DNA of 64,000 bases from IMG/VR virus record IMGVR_UViG_3300021378_000009, positions 38,518-102,517 of that record; one strand, 5' to 3'. The position numbers and the translations under genes are program-made. The notes beneath the pieces were generated by a model that did not search any database, was not told where the DNA came from, and saw only the letters and a list, made by a program, of their open reading frames with translations. The stretch comes from a virus. This document shows positions 1 to 8,948 of the stretch, one piece after another (within the stretch, counting starts at the first letter, position 1; each line of letters opens with the position of its first letter).

Positions 1-3000
1 CTGATGAATTATTAATATCAGACGCAGGAACCATTAAAAGAGCTGATTTTAGTGTTGTAAGAGATGCTATTTTCAATGATATCAGTGGTGATGCAACAGT
101 AGCAGCTGGCGGTGCATTAACTATTGGAGCTAATTCAGTTGAAAAAGCAATGGTTAATTCAAATGTAGTTACAGGTCAAACAGAACTATCAAGTAAAGAT
201 GACAATGGAAACGATGCAGTTTTAGTATGGGACAATTCAGCTAGCGCTCTTAAAAAGATGACATTAAATACTTTACTATCTGGAACTGGTAGTAGTGGTA
301 ACTTATCTAATGTTGTTGAAGATACAACGCCTCAATTAGGTGGATCTTTAGACGTTAACGGTCAAGATATAGTTTCAATTTCTAATGGTAATATTACTTT
401 AACACCAAACGGTTCAGGTGTAGTTAGAATTGATGGTACATCTGGTATTGATATGCAAAGCGGATCGATTTCTGTTAAAAACAGCGGTTCAGTTTCAAAC
501 GTTAAGCTATATTGTGAAGTTGGTAATGCACATTATACACAATTACAATCAGCAGCACATGGAAGTTATAGCGGAAACGTTACATTAACATTGCCAACTT
601 CTACAGGAAATCTTGTAGGCACAGGTGATTCTGGAACTGTTACTAATACAATGTTAGCTGGTTCAATTACAGCTGCTAAGATGAATAATGCAATATTTGC
701 AGATTTAGAAACTTTAGGCGCTCCTGCTTCAGACGGTCAATTTATTGTTGCTACAGGATCTGGTGCTTTTGCTTATGAAAGTGCAAACACAGCTAGAACT
801 AGTTTAGGATTAGGAACAGGATCAAGTCCAACATTTACTAGTTTAACATTGTCAGGTCAAGCTGCAGCTTTAGCAATGAATAGTCAAAAGATTACAGGTT
901 TAGCAACTCCAACAGCTGATGGTGATGCAGCTACTAAATCATATGTAGATAGCGTTGCTGAAGGTTTAGATGTAAAAGATTCAGTACATGTTGCTTCAAC
1001 AGCAAATATTGCATCACTTTCAGATGGATGTGATGCAGGTGCAACAATTGATGGTGTGACACTAGTTGCAGGTGATAGAGTTTTACTCAAAGATCAAAGT
1101 ACAGCTTCACAAAATGGTATTTATGTTGTTGCTGCTGATGGCGTTTCTCCTTCAAGAGGCGCAGATATGGAAGCTGCTTCAAGTGCTGCTGGTGTATTTG
1201 TTTTTGTAGAAGAAGGAACTGCAAATGCAGATGCAGGTTTTGTTTGTACATCAAATGCAGGCGCTGATACTGTTGGTACTCATAGTTTAGCATTTACACA
1301 ATTCAGTGGCGCAGGTCAAATTACAGCAGGAAGCGCTTTAACAAAATCTGGTAACACTTTAAATGTAGCTGTTGATGATAGTTCAATCGAAGTAAGTTCA
1401 GATGCGCTAAGAGTTAAAGCTAGTGGTATTACAAGTGCTATGTTGGCAGGCTCAATTGCTAACTCTAAGCTTAATCAATTAACTACAGCTAATAAAGTTG
1501 CTTTATCTTCATTAGACTTAGACGGTGGTACAGATATTGGCGCTGATCTTGTTGATGCAGACTTAATTGTTGTTGATGATGGTGCGGGTGGAACAAATAG
1601 AAAATCTGCACTTTCTAGAATTAAGAAGTATGTATACTCATCAATAAGTGGAGACGCAACAGCTTCAGATGCTGGTGCTTTAACAATCGCATCAGGTGCT
1701 GTGGAAACAGCAATGGTAAATGCAAATGTGATTACAGGGCAAACGGCAGAAACTTCTATACATAATGATGACTTAGTATTAATCTATGATGATTCAGCTT
1801 CAGCATTGAGAAAAATGACAAAAGCTAACTTTGTATCTGGATTAGGAAGTGGAAGTACAGCTGCTGATGATATATCAGCAGGCGATGCTGCTGTAACAAT
1901 TACTACAACTTCAGGTGATACTAATATTAAATCAGCTGCAGGTGACGTTTTAATTGAAGCAGAAAACAATGCTAAAAAGGTTACAATTAAAGGTGATCAT
2001 GAAAGTAGCACAGCTATTCATTTAGATGGTAATGCTAACGCAGCTTCTATTGTTGATATAGATGCAGGTGTACTTGATATAGATGCAACTGCTGGTATTA
2101 CAATGGATGGTACTACATTATCTATTGATGGTACAGATGATTCTAACTTAACAGTTACAGGATCAGCTAAGGACTTAGATATTTCAGTTGCTGGTGGAGG
2201 AACTCAAGAATTACGATTAACTTCAGCAGGTACTGGTGCTAGTGCTCTTCACTTAAATGCAAGTGCAGGTGGTATCAATATCGATTCAGCAGATATGATT
2301 GATATTGATGCTGCAGATGAGATTACAATTGATACAACTTCAGCTGATGGTCATATTGCAATAACTTCTGCACATACTGCAGGTGAAGCTATATTGATTA
2401 GCGCGAATGCTGATGCAGGATCTATTTTAAACATTGACGCAGGTATCATGGATGTAGATGTACAAGGTACTTATACTCTTGACGCAACAGGTATATCGTT
2501 AGATTCAGATGCAGCATCTAACTTTACAACATCATCAGGCGCGTTAACTCTTTCAGGCGCTGGAGGCGTTAATATTAATGGCGGTTTAGGATCAACTGGA
2601 GTAACAATCTCTGCAGCTGGCGCAATATCAGCTGACGGTAGAATTATAACAGATGATACAACAAATGCTACATCAACTACTGACGGTGCTATACAAACTG
2701 ATGGCGGTCTAAGTGTTGCTTTAGATGTTGTAATAGGTGATGATTTATTATTAAAATCAGATAACTCAGTTTTACACTTTGGTGCAGACTCAGAAGTTAC
2801 ATTGACACATGATCCTGATGTGGGTCTTTTACTTAAAAATACCGAGACAGGTGATGATAAACCAGTTAGACTAACATTAATTTCTGGGGAAAGTGAATTA
2901 TCTAACGGGGAAGTAGTAGGAAGTATTGACTTTAAAGCCACAGACACTACTGGATTTACAGGTGTTATAAGTAGCATTGAATCAGTTACAAAAACAACAT

Positions 3001-5024
3001 TCTCATCTACAGCTAAAAATAACACTAAGTTATCTTTTAAAACTTCAACAGGTGGAAACGCTGCTGCTGAAGTTATGTCAATAGATCACGTAGGATACCT
3101 TACAGTTTCTGGTGGATTAGGTGTAAGCGGTGATACATCTACTTTCTCTTCAGCAAACTCTACAGATCCTTTAGTTATAATTAAAAACACAACTAATGAT
3201 GCTAATGGTGCTAGACTAAGATTTGTGAAAGATAAGGGTGCTGCTGGTGCTGATAATGATGTTGCAGGTTTAATTGAATTCTATGCTGATGATGACAACC
3301 AGGATCAAATTAAATTTGCTGAAATAAAAGCACAAGTAGCTGATGCATCTAATGGAGCTGAAGGTGGTAAATTAACACTAAGCGTAGCTGAACATGATGG
3401 TACTTTAACGCAGGGCTTACTTCTATCTGATGGTTCTGCTGACGGTGAGATTGATGTAACAATTGGTGCGGGAACTAGTTCTACGTCAACAGTAGCAGGC
3501 AAGCTATCATTAGGTGGTATTACTTATGATTTCCCAACATCAGACGGCTCTGCTAATCAAGTGCTTAAAACAGATGGTTCTGGAAATCTTGATTGGGTTG
3601 CTCAATCTGGCGGTGGAAGTACTGCTGCTGATGATTTAACAGCTGGCGACGCTGCAGTAACAATCGCAACATCTTTAGGTAATATAACCATAGACGCTCA
3701 AGCGGGTGATTCTGACATCATATTTAAAGGTACAGATGGTTCATCTGATATAACTATGTTAACATTAGATGGTTCAGATGCTGGTACAGCAATATTTAAT
3801 CACGATATTAAAATGCCAACATCTGGCGCAGTATTATCAATGGGACCATCAGATGATGTTAAAATAACACATGTAGAAAACTCAGGTCTATTGATAACGT
3901 TAGATAGTGATGGAGACGGATCTTATGATCCTAAGTTAGAATTAAAAGCAGAACATACAGATGGATATGGTCCTAATTTAATTCTAAATCACTCTGAAAG
4001 TGATGGAGCAACTGATACTATATATAAAATATCAGGAAAAGCAAGAAACGATGCAGGTAATTCAAAGATTTTTACTTCTATAGATGGTAGAAAAATTACT
4101 CATGGAAACGGATCTGAAGATGGTCGTTTAATGCTTTACGTAATGGCAGCTGGTACTTTAACAACTGCAGTAAATATAGATGGTTCAAACGGTGGAACAA
4201 CATCATTTAGTAATGATATTAAACTAACTTCAGACTCTTCAGTAATATCCCTTGGTGCTGGTAACGATGCAACATTAACTCACGATGGAACAACTGGTCT
4301 TACAATTGCAGCAACTCCTATATCAATTGATTCAACTGGTGAGTTGCATTTAAACTCTACAACGGGTGATATTAAATTCCAAGATGGAGGTACAGATCAA
4401 CTAGCTTTAGACTTAGACGGAACTGCTGGCGAAGTTATAATGAAGCTAATGGTTGATTCTGATGACTTTGTATTCCAACAATATGATGGAACAGAAGTGT
4501 TTAGAGTTGAAGACAGTGGTGAATTTAATACTACGGGTAATCTTGTTATAAAAAATCAAAAAGAGATAAGACTAAGCGAAGGGTCAGGTAACGGAACAAA
4601 CTACTTAGGGTTTAAAGCTCCAGCTGCTGTTACAAGCAATGTTACATTTACTTTACCAGATGGTGATGGATCAGCAAATCAAGTTCTAAAGACTAATGGT
4701 AGTGGAACTTTATCTTGGACAGCAATGAGTGGTGGTGGCGGTGGATTTACATACTCTGCAATAACATCTACAACTACAGCTCAAGCTGAGTATCACTACA
4801 GCGTAAGCACTTCAGGCGGCGCAGTTACATTAAATCTTCCAGCAAGATCTGGTGTTACAGCAGGAAAAGAAATAAGAGTTAAACTAACTGCTGCAGGAAA
4901 TGACTTAACAATTGACGGAAATGGCTCAGAAACAATTGACGGATCCGCGACATTAGTTTTAAATGTAGCAAATCAGTCTGTAACATTAGTTGCCGGCAGC
5001 TCTACAAACTGGGAAGTTGTTTAA
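1..5024 (+). CDS. Giant modular tail fibre protein (5' end outside window)
   Basis: The reading frame is open from base 3 without a stop, so the gene begins upstream; the first in-window Met (base 150) is internal. The product is a Gly/Ser/Thr/Asp-rich beta-structured fibre made of repeated modules. A module containing ISGDAT and SASALKKMT occurs near bases 77-265 and again near 1640-1820. GSTAADD followed by AGDAAVTI occurs near 1850 and 3615, and SANQVLKT near 3550 and 4675. Bases about 929-1320 encode the widespread phage fibre module with TKSYVDSVAEGLDVKDSV and LLKDQSTASQNGIYVV. The C-terminus, with NLPARSG, ETIDGSATL and TNWEVV, resembles fibre tips. It probably forms a trimeric receptor-binding or whisker-like fibre on the virion. 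Three further virion-type genes follow. Assignment to fibre is firm; the exact attachment site is unknown. Confidence 0.85.
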   Translation, partial: DELLISDAGTIKRADFSVVRDAIFNDISGDATVAAGGALTIGANSVEKAMVNSNVVTGQTELSSKDDNGNDAVLVWDNSASALKKMTLNTLLSGTGSSGNLSNVVEDTTPQLGGSLDVNGQDIVSISNGNITLTPNGSGVVRIDGTSGIDMQSGSISVKNSGSVSNVKLYCEVGNAHYTQLQSAAHGSYSGNVTLTLPTSTGNLVGTGDSGTVTNTMLAGSITAAKMNNAIFADLETLGAPASDGQFIVATGSGAFAYESANTARTSLGLGTGSSPTFTSLTLSGQAAALAMNSQKITGLATPTADGDAATKSYVDSVAEGLDVKDSVHVASTANIASLSDGCDAGATIDGVTLVAGDRVLLKDQSTASQNGIYVVAADGVSPSRGADMEAASSAAGVFVFVEEGTANADAGFVCTSNAGADTVGTHSLAFTQFSGAGQITAGSALTKSGNTLNVAVDDSSIEVSSDALRVKASGITSAMLAGSIANSKLNQLTTANKVALSSLDLDGGTDIGADLVDADLIVVDDGAGGTNRKSALSRIKKYVYSSISGDATASDAGALTIASGAVETAMVNANVITGQTAETSIHNDDLVLIYDDSASALRKMTKANFVSGLGSGSTAADDISAGDAAVTITTTSGDTNIKSAAGDVLIEAENNAKKVTIKGDHESSTAIHLDGNANAASIVDIDAGVLDIDATAGITMDGTTLSIDGTDDSNLTVTGSAKDLDISVAGGGTQELRLTSAGTGASALHLNASAGGINIDSADMIDIDAADEITIDTTSADGHIAITSAHTAGEAILISANADAGSILNIDAGIMDVDVQGTYTLDATGISLDSDAASNFTTSSGALTLSGAGGVNINGGLGSTGVTISAAGAISADGRIITDDTTNATSTTDGAIQTDGGLSVALDVVIGDDLLLKSDNSVLHFGADSEVTLTHDPDVGLLLKNTETGDDKPVRLTLISGESELSNGEVVGSIDFKATDTTGFTGVISSIESVTKTTFSSTAKNNTKLSFKTSTGGNAAAEVMSIDHVGYLTVSGGLGVSGDTSTFSSANSTDPLVIIKNTTNDANGARLRFVKDKGAAGADNDVAGLIEFYADDDNQDQIKFAEIKAQVADASNGAEGGKLTLSVAEHDGTLTQGLLLSDGSADGEIDVTIGAGTSSTSTVAGKLSLGGITYDFPTSDGSANQVLKTDGSGNLDWVAQSGGGSTAADDLTAGDAAVTIATSLGNITIDAQAGDSDIIFKGTDGSSDITMLTLDGSDAGTAIFNHDIKMPTSGAVLSMGPSDDVKITHVENSGLLITLDSDGDGSYDPKLELKAEHTDGYGPNLILNHSESDGATDTIYKISGKARNDAGNSKIFTSIDGRKITHGNGSEDGRLMLYVMAAGTLTTAVNIDGSNGGTTSFSNDIKLTSDSSVISLGAGNDATLTHDGTTGLTIAATPISIDSTGELHLNSTTGDIKFQDGGTDQLALDLDGTAGEVIMKLMVDSDDFVFQQYDGTEVFRVEDSGEFNTTGNLVIKNQKEIRLSEGSGNGTNYLGFKAPAAVTSNVTFTLPDGDGSANQVLKTNGSGTLSWTAMSGGGGGFTYSAITSTTTAQAEYHYSVSTSGGAVTLNLPARSGVTAGKEIRVKLTAAGNDLTIDGNGSETIDGSATLVLNVANQSVTLVAGSSTNWEVV

Positions 5025-5097
5025 TAAAAGCTGTTAATATTCTCTTTGTGACTAATATATACATATAGGATAATAGAAATAGAAAGAATATCGTATC

Positions 5098-5739
5098 ATG
5101 AGTCATAATAAAATAACAGTAGCAGGTCAAAGTCCTAATAGTAGCGGAGAAATTACGCTTTCCGTAGAAAATTTATCAGATGTTACAATATCATCAGCTT
5201 CAGATACACAGGTCTTAAAATATAACGGTAGTGCTTGGGTAAATTCAGCTGCACCTTCAACTTCAACTAACTACATGTTAATTGGACAAGGTGAAACTAG
5301 TGCATACTCAAATAGCGGCGCTTCGAACATGAATCAAGACTCATATTTGAGAATATATGATACAGGTCCTATAAATAACATATCAGGAGCTTCTTTAACG
5401 CAACACTTATCTTCTAATTGGTATAGTGATATAACATTACCTGCAGGAAAGTATTTTGTACAATGTCAAACTTACGTAGAGTTTTCAGCTAGCGGTTATC
5501 TTTTATTCAATCTATCAAACACAAGTAATAATGATACAAAAAGCGCAGCAGGACTAATTGGTGATAATTCAACCTCATACTCAGACGGTAAAGCGACTAC
5601 AATACAATCATGGTTAAATTTGACATCCTCAACAACAATTGGTATTAGACTTGCTGCTGTTTCAAACGTAGACACAGTTGCAAATCAAGGTAACAAAATA
5701 TCAGAACATACTTACTTGCTTATAATGAAAATAAGCTAA
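5098..5739 (+). CDS. Small tail-fibre-type virion protein, paralogue 1
   Basis: 213 residues. The N-terminus contains NLSDVTISSASDTQVLKYNGSAW, a form of the linker found in phage fibres (LSDV, then QVLxYNGSxW). The C-terminal half has a C1q/TNF-like beta pattern, with DITLPAGKYFVQC followed by alternating hydrophobic strands and a final LIMKIS. The next gene has the same architecture, so the two are probably ancient paralogues. A receptor-binding tip or short fibre is the likely role, by domain type and by position directly after the giant fibre. The 73-bp gap upstream is AT-rich and holds no strong terminator. The ribosome binding site is weak (AGAAAGAA, well upstream), but no better start exists. 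Confidence 0.6.
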   Translation: MSHNKITVAGQSPNSSGEITLSVENLSDVTISSASDTQVLKYNGSAWVNSAAPSTSTNYMLIGQGETSAYSNSGASNMNQDSYLRIYDTGPINNISGASLTQHLSSNWYSDITLPAGKYFVQCQTYVEFSASGYLLFNLSNTSNNDTKSAAGLIGDNSTSYSDGKATTIQSWLNLTSSTTIGIRLAAVSNVDTVANQGNKISEHTYLLIMKIS

Positions 5740-5753
5740 AGAAGGTCATAATC

Positions 5754-6416
5754 ATGAGTCACTCTTTTACAAATATTAATAACAAGTCATCAAGCAATAT
5801 TACGTTAAATTTGTCTGATGTTACTCAAAGCGGAACACCCTCAAATAATGACGTAATAAACTTTAATGGCTCGTCTTGGCAAAACAGTAACATTCCAAGT
5901 AGTCTTACAAGTGATTTAAGTTTGAAATTTGGCTTATTTGGTTCTACAAATCTTGCGTGGGGTACAGGTGTATACTTATACGAAGTAGGTGACTACCTTT
6001 TAGCCCGACGTCATGAATCATATAATTTTACAGCTAGTAATTTTACGTGGAACAATGCAACATCAACAAATTCTGTACTATCTAATAGCAAGTGGTTTGA
6101 GTCAATTGATATACCTGAAGCTGGTAGATATCTATGCATGTATTCAGTTCATGCAGACAGAGAAAGTGGTACAGCAGCTTCAGCCACTTATAGATGGCAA
6201 TGTAACGCTGGATATTTTGGTTCAAAGTGTTATGTTGACAGTTTAGGTCAAAATTATGGAGGAATAGCTACAGGCATAGTGGACGCAGTTCAAAATGATA
6301 TACTGCGCCTTGTAGTTGTAGCAACAGATAGCGCTGGTCAAGGTTCAGGCTCTTTAGACTTGCATCATGCAACAACACAAAAATCAATGTGTACAACAAT
6401 AATAAAAATTGGATAA
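5754..6416 (+). CDS. Small tail-fibre-type virion protein, paralogue 2
   Basis: 220 residues, preceded by a good AAGGT ribosome binding site. The N-terminal NLSDVTQSGTPSNNDVINFNG and SSWQNS repeat the layout of the preceding gene. The C-terminal half carries SIDIPEAGRYLCMYSV, which aligns with DITLPAGKYFVQCQTYV of paralogue 1, and ends in TTIIKIG. This half looks like a C1q/TNF-type jelly roll. There are four Cys residues in the C-terminal half, more than in paralogue 1. Likely a fibre tip or receptor-binding accessory; the second copy may widen host recognition, which is inference. The identification is by motif only. Confidence 0.58.
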   Translation: MSHSFTNINNKSSSNITLNLSDVTQSGTPSNNDVINFNGSSWQNSNIPSSLTSDLSLKFGLFGSTNLAWGTGVYLYEVGDYLLARRHESYNFTASNFTWNNATSTNSVLSNSKWFESIDIPEAGRYLCMYSVHADRESGTAASATYRWQCNAGYFGSKCYVDSLGQNYGGIATGIVDAVQNDILRLVVVATDSAGQGSGSLDLHHATTQKSMCTTIIKIG

Positions 6417-6430
6417 AAAAGGACAAAGAA

Positions 6431-6787
6431 ATGTGGATAAAAGTAAAATGCTCACAAGATATAGAAAAAGGCGACGTATTATCATATGATTCATCACAAC
6501 AATTATGGAATAAATCTAGTTCTTTGGCATCTCCATTAGGAGTTGCTAGAAAAGATGCATTTTTAAAGCCTGAAACTGATGGTGTTTATATTGTAGAAAT
6601 ACAATTGCAAGGTCAAGTTGAAGCAAAAGCCTCTAGAGATATACCTGATGAAGGTGGTGAGTTAAATGTAGAAAATGGTATGGTTTATGTTGACAACAAT
6701 GCAAATCATGATGGCATAATTTGTCCAAACTTTTTAGATCAGCCTAGCAGGTTATCAGGAAATCTAGTTACAATTATTATCAGATAA
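6431..6787 (+). CDS. Small beta-rich virion-type protein (possible decoration protein)
   Basis: 118 residues from ATG 6431, which follows AAAAAGGACAAAG; an in-frame ATG at 6389 overlaps the previous gene and has no ribosome binding site. The sequence reads as a compact beta barrel. The N-terminal part, with IEKGDVLSYD and then SPLGVARKDA, recalls the small decoration or cement proteins of the DUF2190 type: introduce value, then revert to a default. This similarity is weak and from memory of the family pattern, not a search. It sits at the end of the fibre cluster, before the first sizeable regulatory gap. It could equally be a small fibre accessory. Confidence 0.5.
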   Translation: MWIKVKCSQDIEKGDVLSYDSSQQLWNKSSSLASPLGVARKDAFLKPETDGVYIVEIQLQGQVEAKASRDIPDEGGELNVENGMVYVDNNANHDGIICPNFLDQPSRLSGNLVTIIIR

Positions 6788-6801
6788 TTTTTTTAAATTA
6801 A

Positions 6802-6830
6802 TTGTATAAATTCACTTTTTTTTATATAAT
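6802..6830 (+). promoter_or_regulatory. Candidate sigma70-like promoter
   Basis: TTGTAT at 6802-6807 is followed after exactly 17 bases by a perfect TATAAT at 6825-6830. The ribosome binding site of the nuclease gene lies 11 bases further on. A second reading of the same stretch is a late-type TATAAATT at 6805-6812. The -35 matches the consensus in only three of six positions and the region is AT-rich, so chance is a real possibility. Its position at the junction between fibre genes and the nuclease/glycosyltransferase genes is what one would expect of a separate transcription unit. Confidence 0.35.
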
Positions 6831-6853
6831 ATTAAATGAAAGTGAGGTCTGTT

Positions 6854-7687
6854 ATGACTATTTTAAAAGAGCATGTCTCTTATTCAGAAGTTAAGCAATG
6901 GAAAGAATGTGGGTGGAGACATAAGCTTCTATATATTGATAAAATTAGAACATTTGAAGAATCTCCACACTTGCACTATGGAACAATAATACATGATGCT
7001 TGCGAACATTACTTAAAAACGCAAGAGCTCAAAATAGAAGAAGCTAAAGAAAAGATAACGCAGTCATGGGATGAGCATGGTTTTGACTCTAGCGATTATA
7101 TCATACTCCAGACAAATAGAGCAAAATTACAAGGTTGGAAGTATAAACATGACAACTTAAACAATTGGTTAACATGGGCAGAAAGCAGTATAAGTGCATT
7201 ACCTGAATTTTTAGATAAAACATTTCCAGAATGGGAATATGTTGCTGCTGAAGATGCTTTGTATGAGAGCATTGAAAGATTTGATACAAAATTTAAAGGA
7301 TATATAGATTGTATAATAAAAGTTCCATTTAAAGATGATTATAAATACTGGATAATTGATTGGAAGACAGCAAGCGGAAGAGGGTGGTCTATTGATAAGC
7401 AGAGGGACTTTCTTGTACAAGCACAATTAATACTATATAAATACTTCTGGGGAACAAAGAATGATATACCGATGAACAATATTAAATGTGGATTTGTTTT
7501 ATTAAAGAAAGTTAAGAACAAAAACAAAACATGTCAACTTATTAATTTATCAAGCGGACCAAAGTCAATTGATAAATCAAGAAAAATGATAACAAACATG
7601 ATTACAACAGTGAATAGAAGACTTTACCTTAAGAATAGAAATTCTTGTAAGTTTTGTGTATTTTTTGAAACAGAAAATTGCACTTAA
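6854..7687 (+). CDS. PD-(D/E)XK exonuclease of the Cas4/RecB type with Fe-S cluster cysteines
   Basis: 277 residues from ATG 6854, chosen because GTGAGG lies just upstream; an ATG at 6836 has no ribosome binding site. The core carries His47 (IIHDAC), Asp152 (GYIDCI), Asp169 and Lys171 (IIDWKTA) and the QAQL motif at 189-192, the signature of RecB-family nucleases. Cys19 near the N-terminus and Cys265, Cys268 and Cys276 at the C-terminus have the one-plus-three spacing that holds a 4Fe-4S cluster in Cas4 and AddB. It should be a DNA exonuclease used in recombination or host DNA breakdown. There are no cas1, cas2 or repeat arrays nearby, so a CRISPR role is not supported. Confidence 0.82.
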   Translation: MTILKEHVSYSEVKQWKECGWRHKLLYIDKIRTFEESPHLHYGTIIHDACEHYLKTQELKIEEAKEKITQSWDEHGFDSSDYIILQTNRAKLQGWKYKHDNLNNWLTWAESSISALPEFLDKTFPEWEYVAAEDALYESIERFDTKFKGYIDCIIKVPFKDDYKYWIIDWKTASGRGWSIDKQRDFLVQAQLILYKYFWGTKNDIPMNNIKCGFVLLKKVKNKNKTCQLINLSSGPKSIDKSRKMITNMITTVNRRLYLKNRNSCKFCVFFETENCT

Positions 7688-7698
7688 GGGGATACCGA

Positions 7699-8946
7699 TT
7701 GAAAAAGAAGATAATTTTAATATCAGATCACATAATGATGAATAGTGGTGTAGCTGTTCAAGGAAGACATTTAGTTGAAGGTCTATTAGAAACAGGAAAA
7801 TATAAATTTATACAAATTGGTGCAGCTATGAGTCATGATGACTATAGACCTGTAAAAGTTAAGGAAGATTTAATAATAATACCAACTAAGGGATTTGGTG
7901 ACAAAGATATTATTAGATCTTTGCTTGTAACTGAAAAGCCTGATGCTATAGTATTGTTTAATGACCCTAGATTTTTTGATCATATCTTTGAGATGGAAGA
8001 CGAGATACATCAAGTCTGTCCAATACTTTATTGGCATGTTTGGGATAATAGACCTTATCCAAGCTTTAACGAACACGTTTATATGTCTATTGATACGATA
8101 AATTGTATATCATACCTAACATATAATTTAATATCAGAAAATCACAGTAATAAAACGAATTATATACCACACTCACTTCCTGATTATTTATTTTATAAAT
8201 TAAAAGAAGAAGATATTAAAAGCTACAAAGAAAAGATATTAGGGAAAGAAAAGTTAGATCATTTTACTGGTCTGTGGATTAATAGGAATACTAGAAGAAA
8301 AAGACCAGCTGATGTGTTAAAATCATGGCAAATGTTCTTGTTTGATTTAGAAGAAAAATTTGGTCATAAAAATGCAACATTAATAATGCATACAGACCCA
8401 GAAGATTCTGTAGGTGTTAACTTATTTGAAGTTGCAAAAAATCTTAAAATAAAAGAAAATGTTTGTTTTTCTACTGACGCAATAGATTTTGATGAAGTAA
8501 ATATATTACACAACATATCTGACTTTTATATAAATATAAGTTTTGCTGAAGGTTTTGGATTAGGCACTTTGGAAGCTATGAAAGTAGGTAACCCAATAAT
8601 TGCTGTTAAAACTGGAGGACAAACAAGACAAGTAATTAATCACTTTGACAATACAATAAATGGTTTTGCATTAGAGCCCGATGTGACTACAACATCAGGA
8701 TCACAAAGTATTTATTATATTAATGAAGACTATGTGAAAACAGAAAAAGTTTCAAAAGCAATATTTTCTATGTACTGTATGGGGAAAGAATGTAGAAAAG
8801 AAATCGGTAATAAAGCAATAGAATATGTCAATAAAGAATTTAACTACAAAGATATGATTAAAAAATGGGATTTATCAATAGAGGATACAATTAAAAACTG
8901 GGAATCAAAATACTCTAGAGTTGAAATCTATAGATTAGGAGATTGA
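7699..8946 (+). CDS. GT-B glycosyltransferase, family 4-like, copy 1
   Basis: 415 residues from TTG 7699. The start is set by AAGGGGA at 7686-7692, six bases upstream; no ATG or GTG fits. The N-terminal SGVAVQGRHLVEGLL is the glycine-rich acceptor-side loop of GT-B enzymes. The C-terminal NISFAEGFGLGTLEAMKVG followed by PIIAVKTGG is the nucleotide-sugar binding E-x7-E region. The middle, with EDEIHQVCPILYWHVWDNR and LWINRNTRRKRP, belongs to a type often found in marine phages. Acceptor unknown: virion proteins, DNA bases or host surface sugars are all possible. The next gene is a second glycosyltransferase, so they may act in series. Confidence 0.8.
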   Translation: MKKKIILISDHIMMNSGVAVQGRHLVEGLLETGKYKFIQIGAAMSHDDYRPVKVKEDLIIIPTKGFGDKDIIRSLLVTEKPDAIVLFNDPRFFDHIFEMEDEIHQVCPILYWHVWDNRPYPSFNEHVYMSIDTINCISYLTYNLISENHSNKTNYIPHSLPDYLFYKLKEEDIKSYKEKILGKEKLDHFTGLWINRNTRRKRPADVLKSWQMFLFDLEEKFGHKNATLIMHTDPEDSVGVNLFEVAKNLKIKENVCFSTDAIDFDEVNILHNISDFYINISFAEGFGLGTLEAMKVGNPIIAVKTGGQTRQVINHFDNTINGFALEPDVTTTSGSQSIYYINEDYVKTEKVSKAIFSMYCMGKECRKEIGNKAIEYVNKEFNYKDMIKKWDLSIEDTIKNWESKYSRVEIYRLGD

Positions 8947-8948
8947 TT

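Noticed and set aside
2471-3025. Long open frame on the minus strand opposite the giant fibre
   Set aside because: It is a mirror of the repetitive Ser/Asp codon pattern of the fibre gene, has no ribosome binding site and no recognisable protein.
6013-6246. Open frame on the plus strand inside the second small fibre gene
   Set aside because: Lies wholly within a better supported gene in another frame and has no ribosome binding site.
7678-7699. TTG 7678 as the start of the first glycosyltransferase
   Set aside because: It lies inside the preceding gene and upstream of the strong AAGGGGA site that points to TTG 7699.
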